Shown in pieces: positions 1 to 9,633 of a stretch of DNA of 38,935 nucleotides. The translations under genes and the position numbers were made by a program. Source of the stretch: Cycloclasticus sp. GTDB lineage: Bacteria > Pseudomonadota > Gammaproteobacteria > Methylococcales > Cycloclasticaceae. Within the stretch, counting starts at the first letter, position 1. The number at the start of each line of letters is the position of its first letter. The notes below the pieces were generated by a model, which ran no database searches, was not told the origin of the DNA, and worked only from the letters and a program-made list of their open reading frames with translations. The stretch is from positions 1 through 38,935 of the forward strand of contig DUCS01000011.1 in NCBI GenBank assembly GCA_012959695.1, given 5' to 3'.

Positions 1-1
1 T

Positions 2-877
2 GTTGTGGTTGCTGGCGCTGCTGACTCTCCAGCACTTCAGTTTATCGCACCTTATGCAGGTTGTGCGATGGGCGAATATTTCCGTGACAAAGGCGAAAAT
101 GCTCTCATCGTGTATGATGATTTAACAAAACAAGCGTGGGCATACCGTCAAATCTCGTTATTACTTCGCCGTCCTCCGGGCCGCGAAGCATATCCAGGTG
201 ACGTTTTCTATCTGCACTCACGTTTATTAGAACGTGCTTCGCGTATCAACGTTGCTGAAGTTGAGAAATTAACAGACGGCAAAGTAAAAGGCAAAACAGG
301 ATCTTTAACAGCGTTACCGATTATTGAAACACAAGCGGGTGACGTATCTGCTTTCGTACCAACTAACGTTATTTCTATTACTGACGGTCAGATTTTCTTA
401 GAAACTGATTTGTTTAACGCGGGTATTCGCCCTGCTGTTAACGCGGGTTTGTCCGTGTCACGAGTAGGTGGTGCTGCGCAAACAAAATCAGTTAAAAAAT
501 TAGGCGGTGGCACACGTTTAGATTTGGCTCAATATCGCGAATTAGCGGCGTTTGCTCAGTTTGCATCTGATTTGGATGATGCAACGAAAGCGCAGATTGA
601 TCGCGGTATTCGTGTAACAGAATTAATGAAACAAAATCAATATTCACCGTTAAGTGTATCGCAAATGTCCATGTCATTATTTGCTGCCAATGAAGGTTTT
701 ATTGATGATGTTGAAGTAGAAAAAGTATTGGCATTTGAAGCGGCGCTACACAGCTACATGGAAAGAGAAGAGGCTGATTTGGTGGCTTCAATTGGTGATG
801 AAGGTAACTACAACGACGACATTATTGCAGGCCTTAGATCTGGAATCGAAGCGTTTAAAAAGACTCAAACCTGGTAA
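2..877 (+). CDS. atpA: F1-ATPase alpha subunit, C-terminal part (5' end outside window)
   Basis: This is the alpha subunit of the F1 catalytic head of ATP synthase, a regulatory nucleotide-binding subunit on the cytoplasmic side of the membrane. The reading frame is open from base 2, so the gene starts upstream; about 291 residues are visible of the roughly 513 usual for the family. Visible family signatures are the [19 protein letters not shown] stretch (near residue 57 here) and the [14 protein letters not shown] signature. The Walker A region lies before the window. The stop is TAA, followed 12 bases later by atpG, and the order atpA-atpG-atpD-atpC is the standard atp operon. Identification is secure; only the start is missing. 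Confidence 0.97.
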   Translation, partial: VVVAGAADSPALQFIAPYAGCAMGEYFRDKGENALIVYDDLTKQAWAYRQISLLLRRPPGREAYPGDVFYLHSRLLERASRINVAEVEKLTDGKVKGKTGSLTALPIIETQAGDVSAFVPTNVISITDGQIFLETDLFNAGIRPAVNAGLSVSRVGGAAQTKSVKKLGGGTRLDLAQYRELAAFAQFASDLDDATKAQIDRGIRVTELMKQNQYSPLSVSQMSMSLFAANEGFIDDVEVEKVLAFEAALHSYMEREEADLVASIGDEGNYNDDIIAGLRSGIEAFKKTQTW

Positions 878-889
878 GCGAGAAAAGCT

Positions 890-1753
890 ATGGCCGTCGG
901 AAAAGAGATAAAAACCAAAATCGCGAGTGTTCAAAGCACGCAAAAGATTACGCGTGCGATGGAAATGGTTGCTGCAAGTAAGATGCGCAAAACTCAAGAG
1001 CGTGTATTAGCAGCTCGTCCTTATGCAAAAAAGATGAGTCAAGTTATTCGTCATTTAGCGCAAGCGAGTTCAGAGTATAAGCATGCTTATTTGTCTGAAA
1101 GAGAAGTGAAACGAGTGGGCATTATTCTTATCAGCAGTGATCGAGGCCTATGTGGTGGCTTGAACTCAAATTTGTTCCGTAAATTTGTTAAGCAACTTAA
1201 AGCGTGGGATGCCGAAGGTACTGAGGTAGTGATGGCCGCTATCGGCTCAAAAGGCGAAGGCTTTTTAGGGCGCTTAGGCGGTGAAGTACTAGGGTCAGTG
1301 ACGCATTTGGGTGAAGCACCTTCAATTGAAGATTTGATTGGTGTTGTTAAAACCATGTTGAAAGCTTATGACGAAGGTAAGATTGATCGTTTTTATATAG
1401 CTCATAATGACTATGTAAATACCATGACGCAGCAGCCTGAAATCGTGCAGTTGTTACCAGTTTATACAGAAGAATTGGAAGAAGAGTTAACGCATCATTG
1501 GGATTATATTTATGAACCAGATGCAAAAGATGTGTTGGACCAACTGTTGATTCGTTACATTGAATCATTGGTTTACCAAGGCGTACTTGAAAACAATGCT
1601 TGTGAACAGGCTGCACGTATGGTCGCAATGAAAAGCGCGTCAGACAATGCAGGTGATTTGATCGATGAATTGCAGTTGATATACAACAAAGCAAGACAGG
1701 CATCAATTACACAAGAACTATCGGAGATTGTTGCTGGTGCAGCAGCGGTCTAA
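890..1753 (+). CDS. atpG: F1-ATPase gamma subunit
   Basis: The gamma subunit is the central rotor stalk of F1 that couples proton flow to rotation. The protein has 287 residues, the normal length for a gammaproteobacterial AtpG. The N-terminal helix carries the expected [20 protein letters not shown] pattern and the C-terminal helix the conserved [13 protein letters not shown] segment. These two ends form the coiled coil that penetrates the alpha3-beta3 ring. The gene lies 12 bases after atpA and 36 before atpD, so it is co-transcribed. The ATG at 890 begins [11 protein letters not shown], the typical family start. Confidence 0.97.
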   Translation: MAVGKEIKTKIASVQSTQKITRAMEMVAASKMRKTQERVLAARPYAKKMSQVIRHLAQASSEYKHAYLSEREVKRVGIILISSDRGLCGGLNSNLFRKFVKQLKAWDAEGTEVVMAAIGSKGEGFLGRLGGEVLGSVTHLGEAPSIEDLIGVVKTMLKAYDEGKIDRFYIAHNDYVNTMTQQPEIVQLLPVYTEELEEELTHHWDYIYEPDAKDVLDQLLIRYIESLVYQGVLENNACEQAARMVAMKSASDNAGDLIDELQLIYNKARQASITQELSEIVAGAAAV

Positions 1754-1780
1754 TACAGAATTTTAAATTAAGAATATTGA

Positions 1781-3172
<1,392 letters not shown>

Positions 3173-3187
3173 TAAAAAGGTACTGAA

Positions 3188-3604
3188 ATGACCATGACAA
3201 TCCATGTAGACATCGTAAGTGCAGAGGCTTCCATTTATTCGGGTCTTGCAGAAATGGTTTATGCGCCAGGTGAAATGGGTGAATTAGGTATCGCGCCTCG
3301 TCACGCACCACTTGTTACGCGTCTAAAACCAGGTGAAATTCGTATTGATACAGGCAGCGAAGAGCTAGATTTCTTTATTTCTGGTGGTATTCTTGAAGTT
3401 CAGCCTCATGTTGTTACTGTATTGGCAGACACGGCTATTCGTGCTGATGACCTTGATGAAGCAAAAGCACTAGAAGCTAAAAAGCGCGCAGAAGAAGCGT
3501 TAGCAGACAAATCTGCCAACATTGACTTTGCTAAAGCTCAAGCTGAACTTGCTGAAGCTGCAGCGCAATTACAAGCGATTAGCCGATTACGAAAAACACG
3601 TTAA
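3188..3604 (+). CDS. atpC: F1-ATPase epsilon subunit
   Basis: The epsilon subunit sits on the central stalk and can inhibit ATP hydrolysis. It has 138 residues. The N-terminal beta-sandwich includes the conserved [19 protein letters not shown] region and ends with [20 protein letters not shown]. The C-terminal part is the helical hairpin rich in Ala, Glu and Lys. Two in-frame ATGs (3188 and 3194) are possible starts; 3188 is reported, and the choice changes only two residues. It is the last atp gene and is followed by a strong terminator at 3631-3653. Confidence 0.96.
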   Translation: MTMTIHVDIVSAEASIYSGLAEMVYAPGEMGELGIAPRHAPLVTRLKPGEIRIDTGSEELDFFISGGILEVQPHVVTVLADTAIRADDLDEAKALEAKKRAEEALADKSANIDFAKAQAELAEAAAQLQAISRLRKTR

Positions 3605-3630
3605 TTCAGCGATCAATGTAGAAATATTAA

Positions 3631-3653
3631 GCCCGCCAATTGGCGGGTTTTTT
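3631..3653 (+). terminator. Rho-independent terminator of the atp operon
   Basis: A GC-rich self-complementary stem CCCGCC-AATT-GGCGGG (3632-3647) is followed directly by six T residues. It lies 27 bases after the atpC stop and before glmU, so it ends the ATP synthase transcript. Confidence 0.93.
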
Positions 3654-3704
3654 ATATCGATTAAGTTGAATTACCCTGAAGATTTTAGTCAGGCTGAATG
3701 AAAC

Positions 3705-3723
3705 TTATACTCTTTGGGTATAA
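3705..3723. promoter_or_regulatory. Inverted repeat in the glmU upstream region
   Basis: TTATAC and GTATAA form 6-bp inverted arms separated by 7 bases, about 30 bases before the glmU start and after the atp terminator. TATACT and TATAAA within it could serve as -10 hexamers for the glmUS promoter, but I see no good -35 match. It is either a promoter core or an operator; the evidence is only the symmetry and position. Confidence 0.3.
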
Positions 3724-3753
3724 ACTATCAACAATACAATTATCCTGACTTAC

Positions 3754-5112
3754 ATGAATATAAAAACAATTATTCTTGCTGCTGGTAAAGGCACGAGAAT
3801 GAAGTCCAATAAAGCCAAGGTTTTGCATCAAATAGCGGGTAAGTCAATGTTGCAACTTGTTGTGGAGTCGGTTGATGATTTAGCCGGTGATGTGATTGTT
3901 GTATATGGGCACGATGGAGAGCAAGTACAACAGGCGTTACAAGGTTTAGATATCACTTGGGCGGAGCAGAACGAACAGTTAGGAACAGGCCACGCCGTAC
4001 AACAAGCGATGCCGCAGGTTAAACAAGATGACACCGTACTGATATTGTATGGTGACGTACCCTTAATAAAGCCCGATACACTGAAGAAGATGATCAGCGG
4101 TTTGGATAGCAAAACACTATCACTACTCACGGTAAAGCTATCAGACCCTAGCGGTTACGGACGTATTGTTAGAAGTAACGACAATATTTGTAAAATTGTT
4201 GAACAAAAAGATGCGACTAAAGAAGAGCAGTTAATTAACGAAGTCAATACCGGCATGATGGCGGTTAATGGCGGCTTATTAGCAGGATGGTTATCTTCGC
4301 TTAAGAATGACAACACCCAAAACGAATATTACTTAACTGACGTGATTGAAATGGCGGTTAATGATGGCGTGCAAGTTAAAGCTTTTCATCCAGAAGATGA
4401 ATACGAAGTACAGGGCGTTAATTCAAAGTCTCAATTAAACCAGTTGGAACGACATTACCAAACTGAATTGGCAGAACGCCTGATGGATGATGGGGCTACG
4501 CTCGCTGATAAATCCAGATTAGATGTCAGAGGGAACCTGCAGTTAAAAGGTTTGGACACCTTCATTGACATAAATAACGTGTTTGAGGGTGATGTGAGCT
4601 TAGGTGAAAACGTCATTATCGGGCCTAATTGCGTGATTAAAAATGCAGTCATTGGTAGCAATACGGTGATTAAAGCGAATTCAGTGCTCGAAGACTGTAT
4701 GGTTGGAAATGATTGTAATGTAGGGCCCTTTGCAAGGTTGAGACCTGGCACAAAACTGGCCAATGGTGCGATGGTAGGTAACTTCGTAGAAGTGAAAAAA
4801 TCAATGGTTGGTGAAGGGTCTAAAATAAGCCATTTAAGTTATATCGGTGATGCTGAGATAGGAAAAGGTGTCAACATCGGCGCGGGGACTATTACGTGCA
4901 ATTACGACGGCGTGAATAAATTCAAAACGGTGATTGAAGATGGTGCATTTATTGGCTCAGGCACCCAATTAGTGGCGCCGGTTACCGTAGGAAAAAATGC
5001 AACGTTGGGTGCGGGCACTACCTTATCAAAAGACGCACCGGGAGATACACTAACCGTGACAAGAGCCAAACAATTAACATTAAAAAGCTGGAAAAAGCCA
5101 ACAAAGGAATGA
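3754..5112 (+). CDS. glmU: Bifunctional GlmU: GlcNAc-1-P uridyltransferase / GlcN-1-P acetyltransferase
   Basis: GlmU acetylates glucosamine-1-phosphate and transfers UMP to give UDP-GlcNAc, the precursor of peptidoglycan and lipopolysaccharide. The 452-residue length is typical. The N-terminal pyrophosphorylase domain carries LAAGKGTRMKS at residues 8-18, and YGDVPLI follows. From about residue 250 the protein is a left-handed beta-helix of hexapeptide repeats, with the acetyltransferase signatures NFVEVKK and TITCNYDGVNK. The ATG at 3754 gives the standard N-terminus, though the Shine-Dalgarno signal is weak. It is coupled to glmS with one base between stop and start, so the two hexosamine genes form an operon. 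Confidence 0.97.
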   Translation: MNIKTIILAAGKGTRMKSNKAKVLHQIAGKSMLQLVVESVDDLAGDVIVVYGHDGEQVQQALQGLDITWAEQNEQLGTGHAVQQAMPQVKQDDTVLILYGDVPLIKPDTLKKMISGLDSKTLSLLTVKLSDPSGYGRIVRSNDNICKIVEQKDATKEEQLINEVNTGMMAVNGGLLAGWLSSLKNDNTQNEYYLTDVIEMAVNDGVQVKAFHPEDEYEVQGVNSKSQLNQLERHYQTELAERLMDDGATLADKSRLDVRGNLQLKGLDTFIDINNVFEGDVSLGENVIIGPNCVIKNAVIGSNTVIKANSVLEDCMVGNDCNVGPFARLRPGTKLANGAMVGNFVEVKKSMVGEGSKISHLSYIGDAEIGKGVNIGAGTITCNYDGVNKFKTVIEDGAFIGSGTQLVAPVTVGKNATLGAGTTLSKDAPGDTLTVTRAKQLTLKSWKKPTKE

Positions 5113-5113
5113 T

Positions 5114-6943
5114 ATGTGTGGAATAGTTGGCGCGTTAGCCAAAAGGGACATAACGCCTGTTTTGCTACAGGGCTTACAGCGACTTGAATATCGTGGTTAT
5201 GATTCAGCTGGTATAGCCGTTGTTGATGCTGAAAATGCAGTTCAGCGTAGAAGAACCCAGGGAAAGGTCAAAAACTTAGAAGCGCTAATAAACGAACAGC
5301 CTTTATCGGGCTTTTGTGGTATTTCGCATACGCGCTGGGCCACTCACGGCGTGCCGTCAGAAAATAATGCACACCCTCACTTATGCGAAGACATTGCTCT
5401 AGTCCACAATGGCATTATAGAAAACCACGAAGAGTTACGTAAGCAACAAATAGAACAAGGACACGAGTTCGACTCGGAAACTGATACCGAAGTAATCGTT
5501 CATCTAGTACACGATGAATACAAAGCAGAAGGTGATTTATTTAAGGCGGTGCAGAACAGCATTAAACAGCTTGAAGGCGCCTATGCACTTGGCGTTATAG
5601 AACAAAGTAATAATAATCGCTTAGTGGCCGCAAGAAAAGGCAGTCCACTGGTTATTGGTATCGGTGAAGGTGAATATTTTATCGCTTCTGATGTGTTCGC
5701 CTTATTAGGCGAGGCGAAAAAGTTTATTTACCTTGAAGACGGCGATATTGCCGACATAACGTTAGAGGGAGTAACTATTTATGACGTTGCTGGCAAGCAA
5801 GTTACACGTGCAATTAACGAGACCGAATTAAAGGCGAACAACATTGGCTTGGGGCGCTACCGTCACTACATGCAAAAAGAAATTTTTGAACAAGCTGCAG
5901 TTCTTAAACAAACCATTGAAGGTAGAATTGGTAACGGACGTCTGCTTGATAGTTGTTTTGGAGTAGATGCAAACGAAGCCTTTAAAACAATCGAAGAAGT
6001 ACAAATAGTGGCGTGTGGCACCAGCTATCACGCCGGTGTCGTTGCAAAGTATTGGTTTGAATCGATAGCCGGCATTCCTTGCCATATTGAAGTTGCGAGT
6101 GAATTTCGTTATCGCCCGCATATCGTTAATAAAAAGACCTTATTTGTCACCATTTCTCAATCAGGCGAAACAGCAGATACTCTTGCTGCATTACAAGCAT
6201 CAGCAGAGTTAGGCTATGCGAATACACTATCAATTTGTAATGTGCCAGAGAGTTCATTGGTTCGTGGTTCAGAATGGCATTTAATGACAAAAGCAGGGCC
6301 AGAAATAGGCGTTGCATCAACAAAAGCATTTACAACACAATTGGCCGCATTGTTATTGTTAGTTGTCGCATTAGGAAAGCATCACCTAATCAGCAAAAAA
6401 ACCGAAGTTAATATCGTTCGACAATTAGAAATATTGCCAGAAAAGGTCGCCGAAGTATTAAGGTTAGAACCGGAAATAATAAAGTTTGCCGAAGCCTTCG
6501 AAGGTGCAAATAATGCATTGTTCTTAGGCCGTGGTGAGCAATATCCCGTAGCAATGGAGGGTGCGCTTAAACTTAAAGAAGTCTCGTATATTCACGCCGA
6601 AGCGTATCCGGCCGGGGAGCTAAAGCATGGGCCACTGGCCTTGGTTGACGAGCATATGCCCATCGTTGCCGTGGCACCAAATAACGACTTACTTGAAAAA
6701 TTAAAATCAAACCTTCAAGAGGTACAAGCACGTGGCGGCAAGCTATTTGTATTTGCAGATAAATTGGCTTCATTTGAAGAAGCAGAAGGCCTAAGCTTAA
6801 TCCGCGTGTCTGAAATAGACGACATCATTGCACCTATCATATATACCATCCCCCTTCAGCTTCTTGCTTATCACGTAGCGGTTATTAAAGGCACGGATGT
6901 TGACCAGCCAAGGAATTTGGCAAAATCAGTGACAGTCGAATAG
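5114..6943 (+). CDS. glmS: Glutamine-fructose-6-phosphate aminotransferase (isomerizing)
   Basis: GlmS makes glucosamine-6-phosphate from fructose-6-phosphate and glutamine, the first committed step towards UDP-GlcNAc. It has 609 residues as in Escherichia coli. The N-terminal nucleophile is Cys2 (MCGIVGA), followed by the glutaminase motif HTRWATHG. Two SIS sugar-isomerase domains follow, with CGTSYHAG and SQSGETADT in the first. The C-terminus DQPRNLAKSVTVE is the family tail that forms part of the active site. An AAGGAA ribosome site overlaps the end of glmU. I see no obvious terminator in the short gap before the convergent hydrolase gene. Confidence 0.98.
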   Translation: MCGIVGALAKRDITPVLLQGLQRLEYRGYDSAGIAVVDAENAVQRRRTQGKVKNLEALINEQPLSGFCGISHTRWATHGVPSENNAHPHLCEDIALVHNGIIENHEELRKQQIEQGHEFDSETDTEVIVHLVHDEYKAEGDLFKAVQNSIKQLEGAYALGVIEQSNNNRLVAARKGSPLVIGIGEGEYFIASDVFALLGEAKKFIYLEDGDIADITLEGVTIYDVAGKQVTRAINETELKANNIGLGRYRHYMQKEIFEQAAVLKQTIEGRIGNGRLLDSCFGVDANEAFKTIEEVQIVACGTSYHAGVVAKYWFESIAGIPCHIEVASEFRYRPHIVNKKTLFVTISQSGETADTLAALQASAELGYANTLSICNVPESSLVRGSEWHLMTKAGPEIGVASTKAFTTQLAALLLLVVALGKHHLISKKTEVNIVRQLEILPEKVAEVLRLEPEIIKFAEAFEGANNALFLGRGEQYPVAMEGALKLKEVSYIHAEAYPAGELKHGPLALVDEHMPIVAVAPNNDLLEKLKSNLQEVQARGGKLFVFADKLASFEEAEGLSLIRVSEIDDIIAPIIYTIPLQLLAYHVAVIKGTDVDQPRNLAKSVTVE

Positions 6944-6968
6944 ACATTTCTTTAATATTGGCTATAAA

Positions 6969-7814
6969 TTAATCAAGCACGCCTTCAAAGAAGGCCTTAA
7001 CTAAGTTATTAAACGCAGTTTTTTGCTCAACTTGAATCCAGTGCCCACAATGATGAAAAACATGTAACTGAGCATTGGGAATCCTTTCTGCCAAGTGGTA
7101 GGCATTATTCAAGGGAATAAAGTAATCTTCACGGGCATGGGTGATGAGCATCGAGTGTTGAATAGATGTTAACTCAGTATCGGACAAAACAAAGGCATCA
7201 ATAGCATCTTTTGTGCCCCCAGAAAACATCGCCTCGAATTGCACTCGAACATTATCTTGCATAACATTTTTATAGCGCTCTGCGGCTATGCTTCGAACGT
7301 TATCGCCGAGGATGGCTGGGTTAAACAAGAACTTTTGTATCAAATTAAATAAGGCTTCTTCAGACGGGTTGTTATAAAACTCCCAGCCTTTAGTTAAACC
7401 CTCGGTTGGCGCGAAGGGTGCGCCAACGGGGCCCATTAGTATCGCTTTGTTAAATCGTTCTGGATGCCTGTTTAATAAATGCAGTGTCACGCCGCCACCC
7501 ATTGAATTACCAATAATATGGGCTTTCTCTATGTCCATAGCATCTAATAAATCAATTTGTTGTTGCGCCCAGATGTCGATCCAATTTGCAGTGCTTTGCG
7601 GAGGTGTATCGTGCTGGCTTTGCCCAAAACCGGCAATATCTGGCGCGATGCAATGATATTTATCGGCTAAAAAGGGCAATATGAACTGCCAATTAGACAT
7701 GGCATTTGCTCCAGGGCCAGAACCATGTAGTAGCAAAATGGCATCGTCGTTAGACGTTCCCGTTTGGTTGACAAGTGTTTGGAATGAGCCTGTTTTAATT
7801 AATGTATTTTGCAT
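6969..7814 (-). CDS. Alpha/beta hydrolase of the meta-cleavage product hydrolase type
   Basis: This is a 281-residue alpha/beta hydrolase resembling the BphD/TodF/CumD group, which cleave C-C bonds in 2-hydroxy-6-oxo-dienoate products of aromatic ring cleavage. The oxyanion-hole segment HGSGPGANAMSNW (30-42) is the form typical of that group. The nucleophile elbow GNSMGGG places Ser104, the acid is probably Asp230 (AREDYFIP), and the base is His258 (CGHW). It is cytoplasmic with no signal peptide. It diverges from the AlkB-like gene, so it probably belongs to the neighbouring catabolic island, acting after an extradiol dioxygenase such as the one at 17366-18175. The substrate cannot be read from sequence, and an esterase role is possible. 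Confidence 0.85.
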   Translation of the reverse strand: MQNTLIKTGSFQTLVNQTGTSNDDAILLLHGSGPGANAMSNWQFILPFLADKYHCIAPDIAGFGQSQHDTPPQSTANWIDIWAQQQIDLLDAMDIEKAHIIGNSMGGGVTLHLLNRHPERFNKAILMGPVGAPFAPTEGLTKGWEFYNNPSEEALFNLIQKFLFNPAILGDNVRSIAAERYKNVMQDNVRVQFEAMFSGGTKDAIDAFVLSDTELTSIQHSMLITHAREDYFIPLNNAYHLAERIPNAQLHVFHHCGHWIQVEQKTAFNNLVKAFFEGVLD

Positions 7815-7827
7815 GTGATTTTGAGTT

Positions 7828-7842
7828 TTAGAAATAATCTAA
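7828..7842. promoter_or_regulatory. Inverted repeat between divergent hydrolase and AlkB-like genes
   Basis: TTAGA-AATAA-TCTAA is a perfect 5-bp-arm inverted repeat in the 82-base gap between the two divergent starts. It is well placed to be an operator controlling both, but it is AT-rich and short, so chance is possible. No clear sigma70 hexamers stand out on either strand. Confidence 0.3.
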
Positions 7843-7896
7843 CAAGTGTTATATTACCAACGGGTTATATATACCATAATTTTATACGGATGTTGC

Positions 7897-9093
7897 ATGA
7901 TGAGCGTAACCAGTACCCTAAAAAGAAACGTGAGTATCGTTACAAAATACACAACGGTGCCGCTGTTATTGTTTTCAACAACCCCTGTATTAGGTTATTT
8001 AGCGGGCGGCGGGGTTTGGTATTGGCTAACGGTATTTGTTTTATTACTGTCTATTGCGCTTGATCCTATTGTTGGCGAAGACCCAGTTAATGCACCTTTA
8101 GAAATGGATGCGCAGCTAACGAATAAATTATTTTTTAGGGTAATGCTTTGGCTGTATGTGCCGATGCAGTTTTTAATGACGTTATTTTGTTATTCACTGA
8201 TAACCCAAACGCCGATGGATGTTTTCCTTACACTAGGTGTGACATATGTGCCGTTGAGTTGGGGAGAGATTATTGGCTTGGCGCTATCTTTATCGCTTGT
8301 CACCGGCTTTGGTGCAACGATTGGGCACGAGCTATGTCACCATGGCAACGCCTTTGATAGATTTATGGGGCAGGCCATATTAACGCCGATTAGCATGGCT
8401 GATTTTTTTGTTTATCATAACTTTCACCATCACTTAACAGTGGCAACACCGGAAGATCACGCGACAGCGCCATACGGTGAACACTTTTGGCGGTTTGCCT
8501 TACGAAGCACAATTAAAAAGTCAATTTGCGCCTGGCAGGTAGAGGCAAAACGCTTAGCTCGTAAAGGGTCGGGTTGGCTGAATGCAGATAATAGAATGAT
8601 TAGAATTACGATAGCCCAAGTCGCTTGGCTACTTTTGTTATTGATTCTTTTTGGCTGGGCGACGATCCCCTTATTTATTTTGCAATACTTGTTCCCAAGA
8701 ATGTTACTAGCGACAGCTGATTTTGCTGAACATTATGGTTTGATGAGGAAGCAATTACCTGATGGTAGTTATGAGAAAGTTCGCCCAGAACATGCGTGGG
8801 ACGACAGCGCGATTATCAGTAGTTTTTATATGTGCCAAATTGACAGGCATTCTGATCACCACACGAACGTTGGCCGGCCTTATCAAGTATTACGGGTGAT
8901 GGAGAAAGCGCCTCGCTTGCCTTACGGTTATCTAAATATATTATTTGTGGTGATGGTGCCATCAGCGTGGCGAAAATTGATGCACCCGATTATTGAAGAG
9001 TTTTACGACACGGCAGATATTATTCCCTATGCATTGCCTAATACATTACCGGAAAGGTTTGTTGAAAGAGCAGTGATTGCGGATATAGGATAA
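7897..9093 (+). CDS. AlkB-family membrane di-iron hydroxylase (alkane/xylene monooxygenase type)
   Basis: This integral-membrane non-heme di-iron monooxygenase should hydroxylate a terminal methyl group of a hydrophobic substrate. All histidine clusters are present: HELCHH (144-149), HNFHHH (174-179) and HSDHH (318-322), plus the AlkB-specific EHYG motif near residue 278 followed by the DGSYEKVRPEHAW region. Several hydrophobic segments lie between them. The start is taken as ATG 7897 (398 residues), or ATG 7900; an upstream GTG at 7846 would add 17 residues but has no ribosome site. Electron delivery normally needs rubredoxin or ferredoxin plus reductase, and none is encoded nearby. The EHYG motif argues against a fatty-acid desaturase. 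Whether it acts on alkanes, alkylbenzenes or terpenes is not visible. Confidence 0.88.
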   Translation: MMSVTSTLKRNVSIVTKYTTVPLLLFSTTPVLGYLAGGGVWYWLTVFVLLLSIALDPIVGEDPVNAPLEMDAQLTNKLFFRVMLWLYVPMQFLMTLFCYSLITQTPMDVFLTLGVTYVPLSWGEIIGLALSLSLVTGFGATIGHELCHHGNAFDRFMGQAILTPISMADFFVYHNFHHHLTVATPEDHATAPYGEHFWRFALRSTIKKSICAWQVEAKRLARKGSGWLNADNRMIRITIAQVAWLLLLLILFGWATIPLFILQYLFPRMLLATADFAEHYGLMRKQLPDGSYEKVRPEHAWDDSAIISSFYMCQIDRHSDHHTNVGRPYQVLRVMEKAPRLPYGYLNILFVVMVPSAWRKLMHPIIEEFYDTADIIPYALPNTLPERFVERAVIADIG

Positions 9094-9096
9094 GCG

Positions 9097-9561
9097 ATGT
9101 TTTCTTGGCTAGAATTAAAAATACCCCCGCCTGTTGTAGCAATAATTTCCGCAGGTTTAATGTGGCTTTTAACTACAAAGCTTGGATTGTTTAGCGTTGA
9201 TATTCCAAATAAACTTGTACTGTGTGGCTTTTTAGCAGGGTTGGGCTTGCTGGTTGATTTTGTCGCACTTTGGCGATTTATGAAGGCAAAAACAACTGTT
9301 AACCCAATCAAGCCAAATAATGCATCGGCGTTAGTAACATCAGGGATATACCAGTACACACGAAATCCGATGTACGTCGGTAATTTCATTTTTTTAACGG
9401 CTTATCTTATTTGGTTAGGGTCCCCCTATAACGTAATCTGTCTAGCGTTGTATGTTTTGTATATGAATGAATTTCAGATTCAGCCAGAAGAGCGCGTATT
9501 GCAAAATATGTTTGGGGACGAATATCGGTCGTTTTGCAGTAAGGTTAGACGCTGGATATAA
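9097..9561 (+). CDS. Small ICMT/PEMT-like membrane methyltransferase
   Basis: This 154-residue integral-membrane protein has about four hydrophobic segments. It carries the isoprenylcysteine carboxyl methyltransferase-like signature: SGIYQYTRNPMYVGN around residues 82-96, followed by a C-terminal EERVLQNMFGDEYRSFCSKV segment typical of the SAM-binding end of this superfamily. Such proteins methylate small or lipid substrates, but many members have no assigned role. The start lies 3 bases after the stop of the AlkB-like gene, so the two are translated from one message. Its role here is unknown; it might methylate a substrate or be a maturation partner. Confidence 0.75.
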   Translation: MFSWLELKIPPPVVAIISAGLMWLLTTKLGLFSVDIPNKLVLCGFLAGLGLLVDFVALWRFMKAKTTVNPIKPNNASALVTSGIYQYTRNPMYVGNFIFLTAYLIWLGSPYNVICLALYVLYMNEFQIQPEERVLQNMFGDEYRSFCSKVRRWI

Positions 9562-9575
9562 ATTTATTTGATGAG

Positions 9576-9591
9576 TTAAGTCATTGCTTAA
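9576..9591. promoter_or_regulatory. Inverted repeat upstream of the dioxygenase alpha gene
   Basis: TTAAG-TCATTG-CTTAA lies 42 bases before the Rieske dioxygenase start in the 72-base gap after the methyltransferase gene. It could be an operator or part of a separate promoter for the dioxygenase genes. The symmetry is short and AT-rich. Confidence 0.25.
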
Positions 9592-9633
9592 AAGTATGAA
9601 AAAGGTAAGCTAGAAAAAACGTTAGGAGTAAAT

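Noticed and set aside
6944-6968. glmS ribozyme or terminator near glmS
   Set aside because: No ribozyme-like leader lies before glmS (only 1 base from glmU), and no hairpin is visible in the short gap after it.
7846-7896. Extended GTG start for the AlkB-like gene
   Set aside because: There is no ribosome site before the GTG, and the ATG at 7897/7900 gives the family length of about 398 residues.
8100-8500. Reading the AlkB-like gene as a fatty-acid desaturase
   Set aside because: The HELCHH / HNFHHH / HSDHH clusters plus the EHYG motif and its following segment match the alkane/xylene hydroxylase group better.
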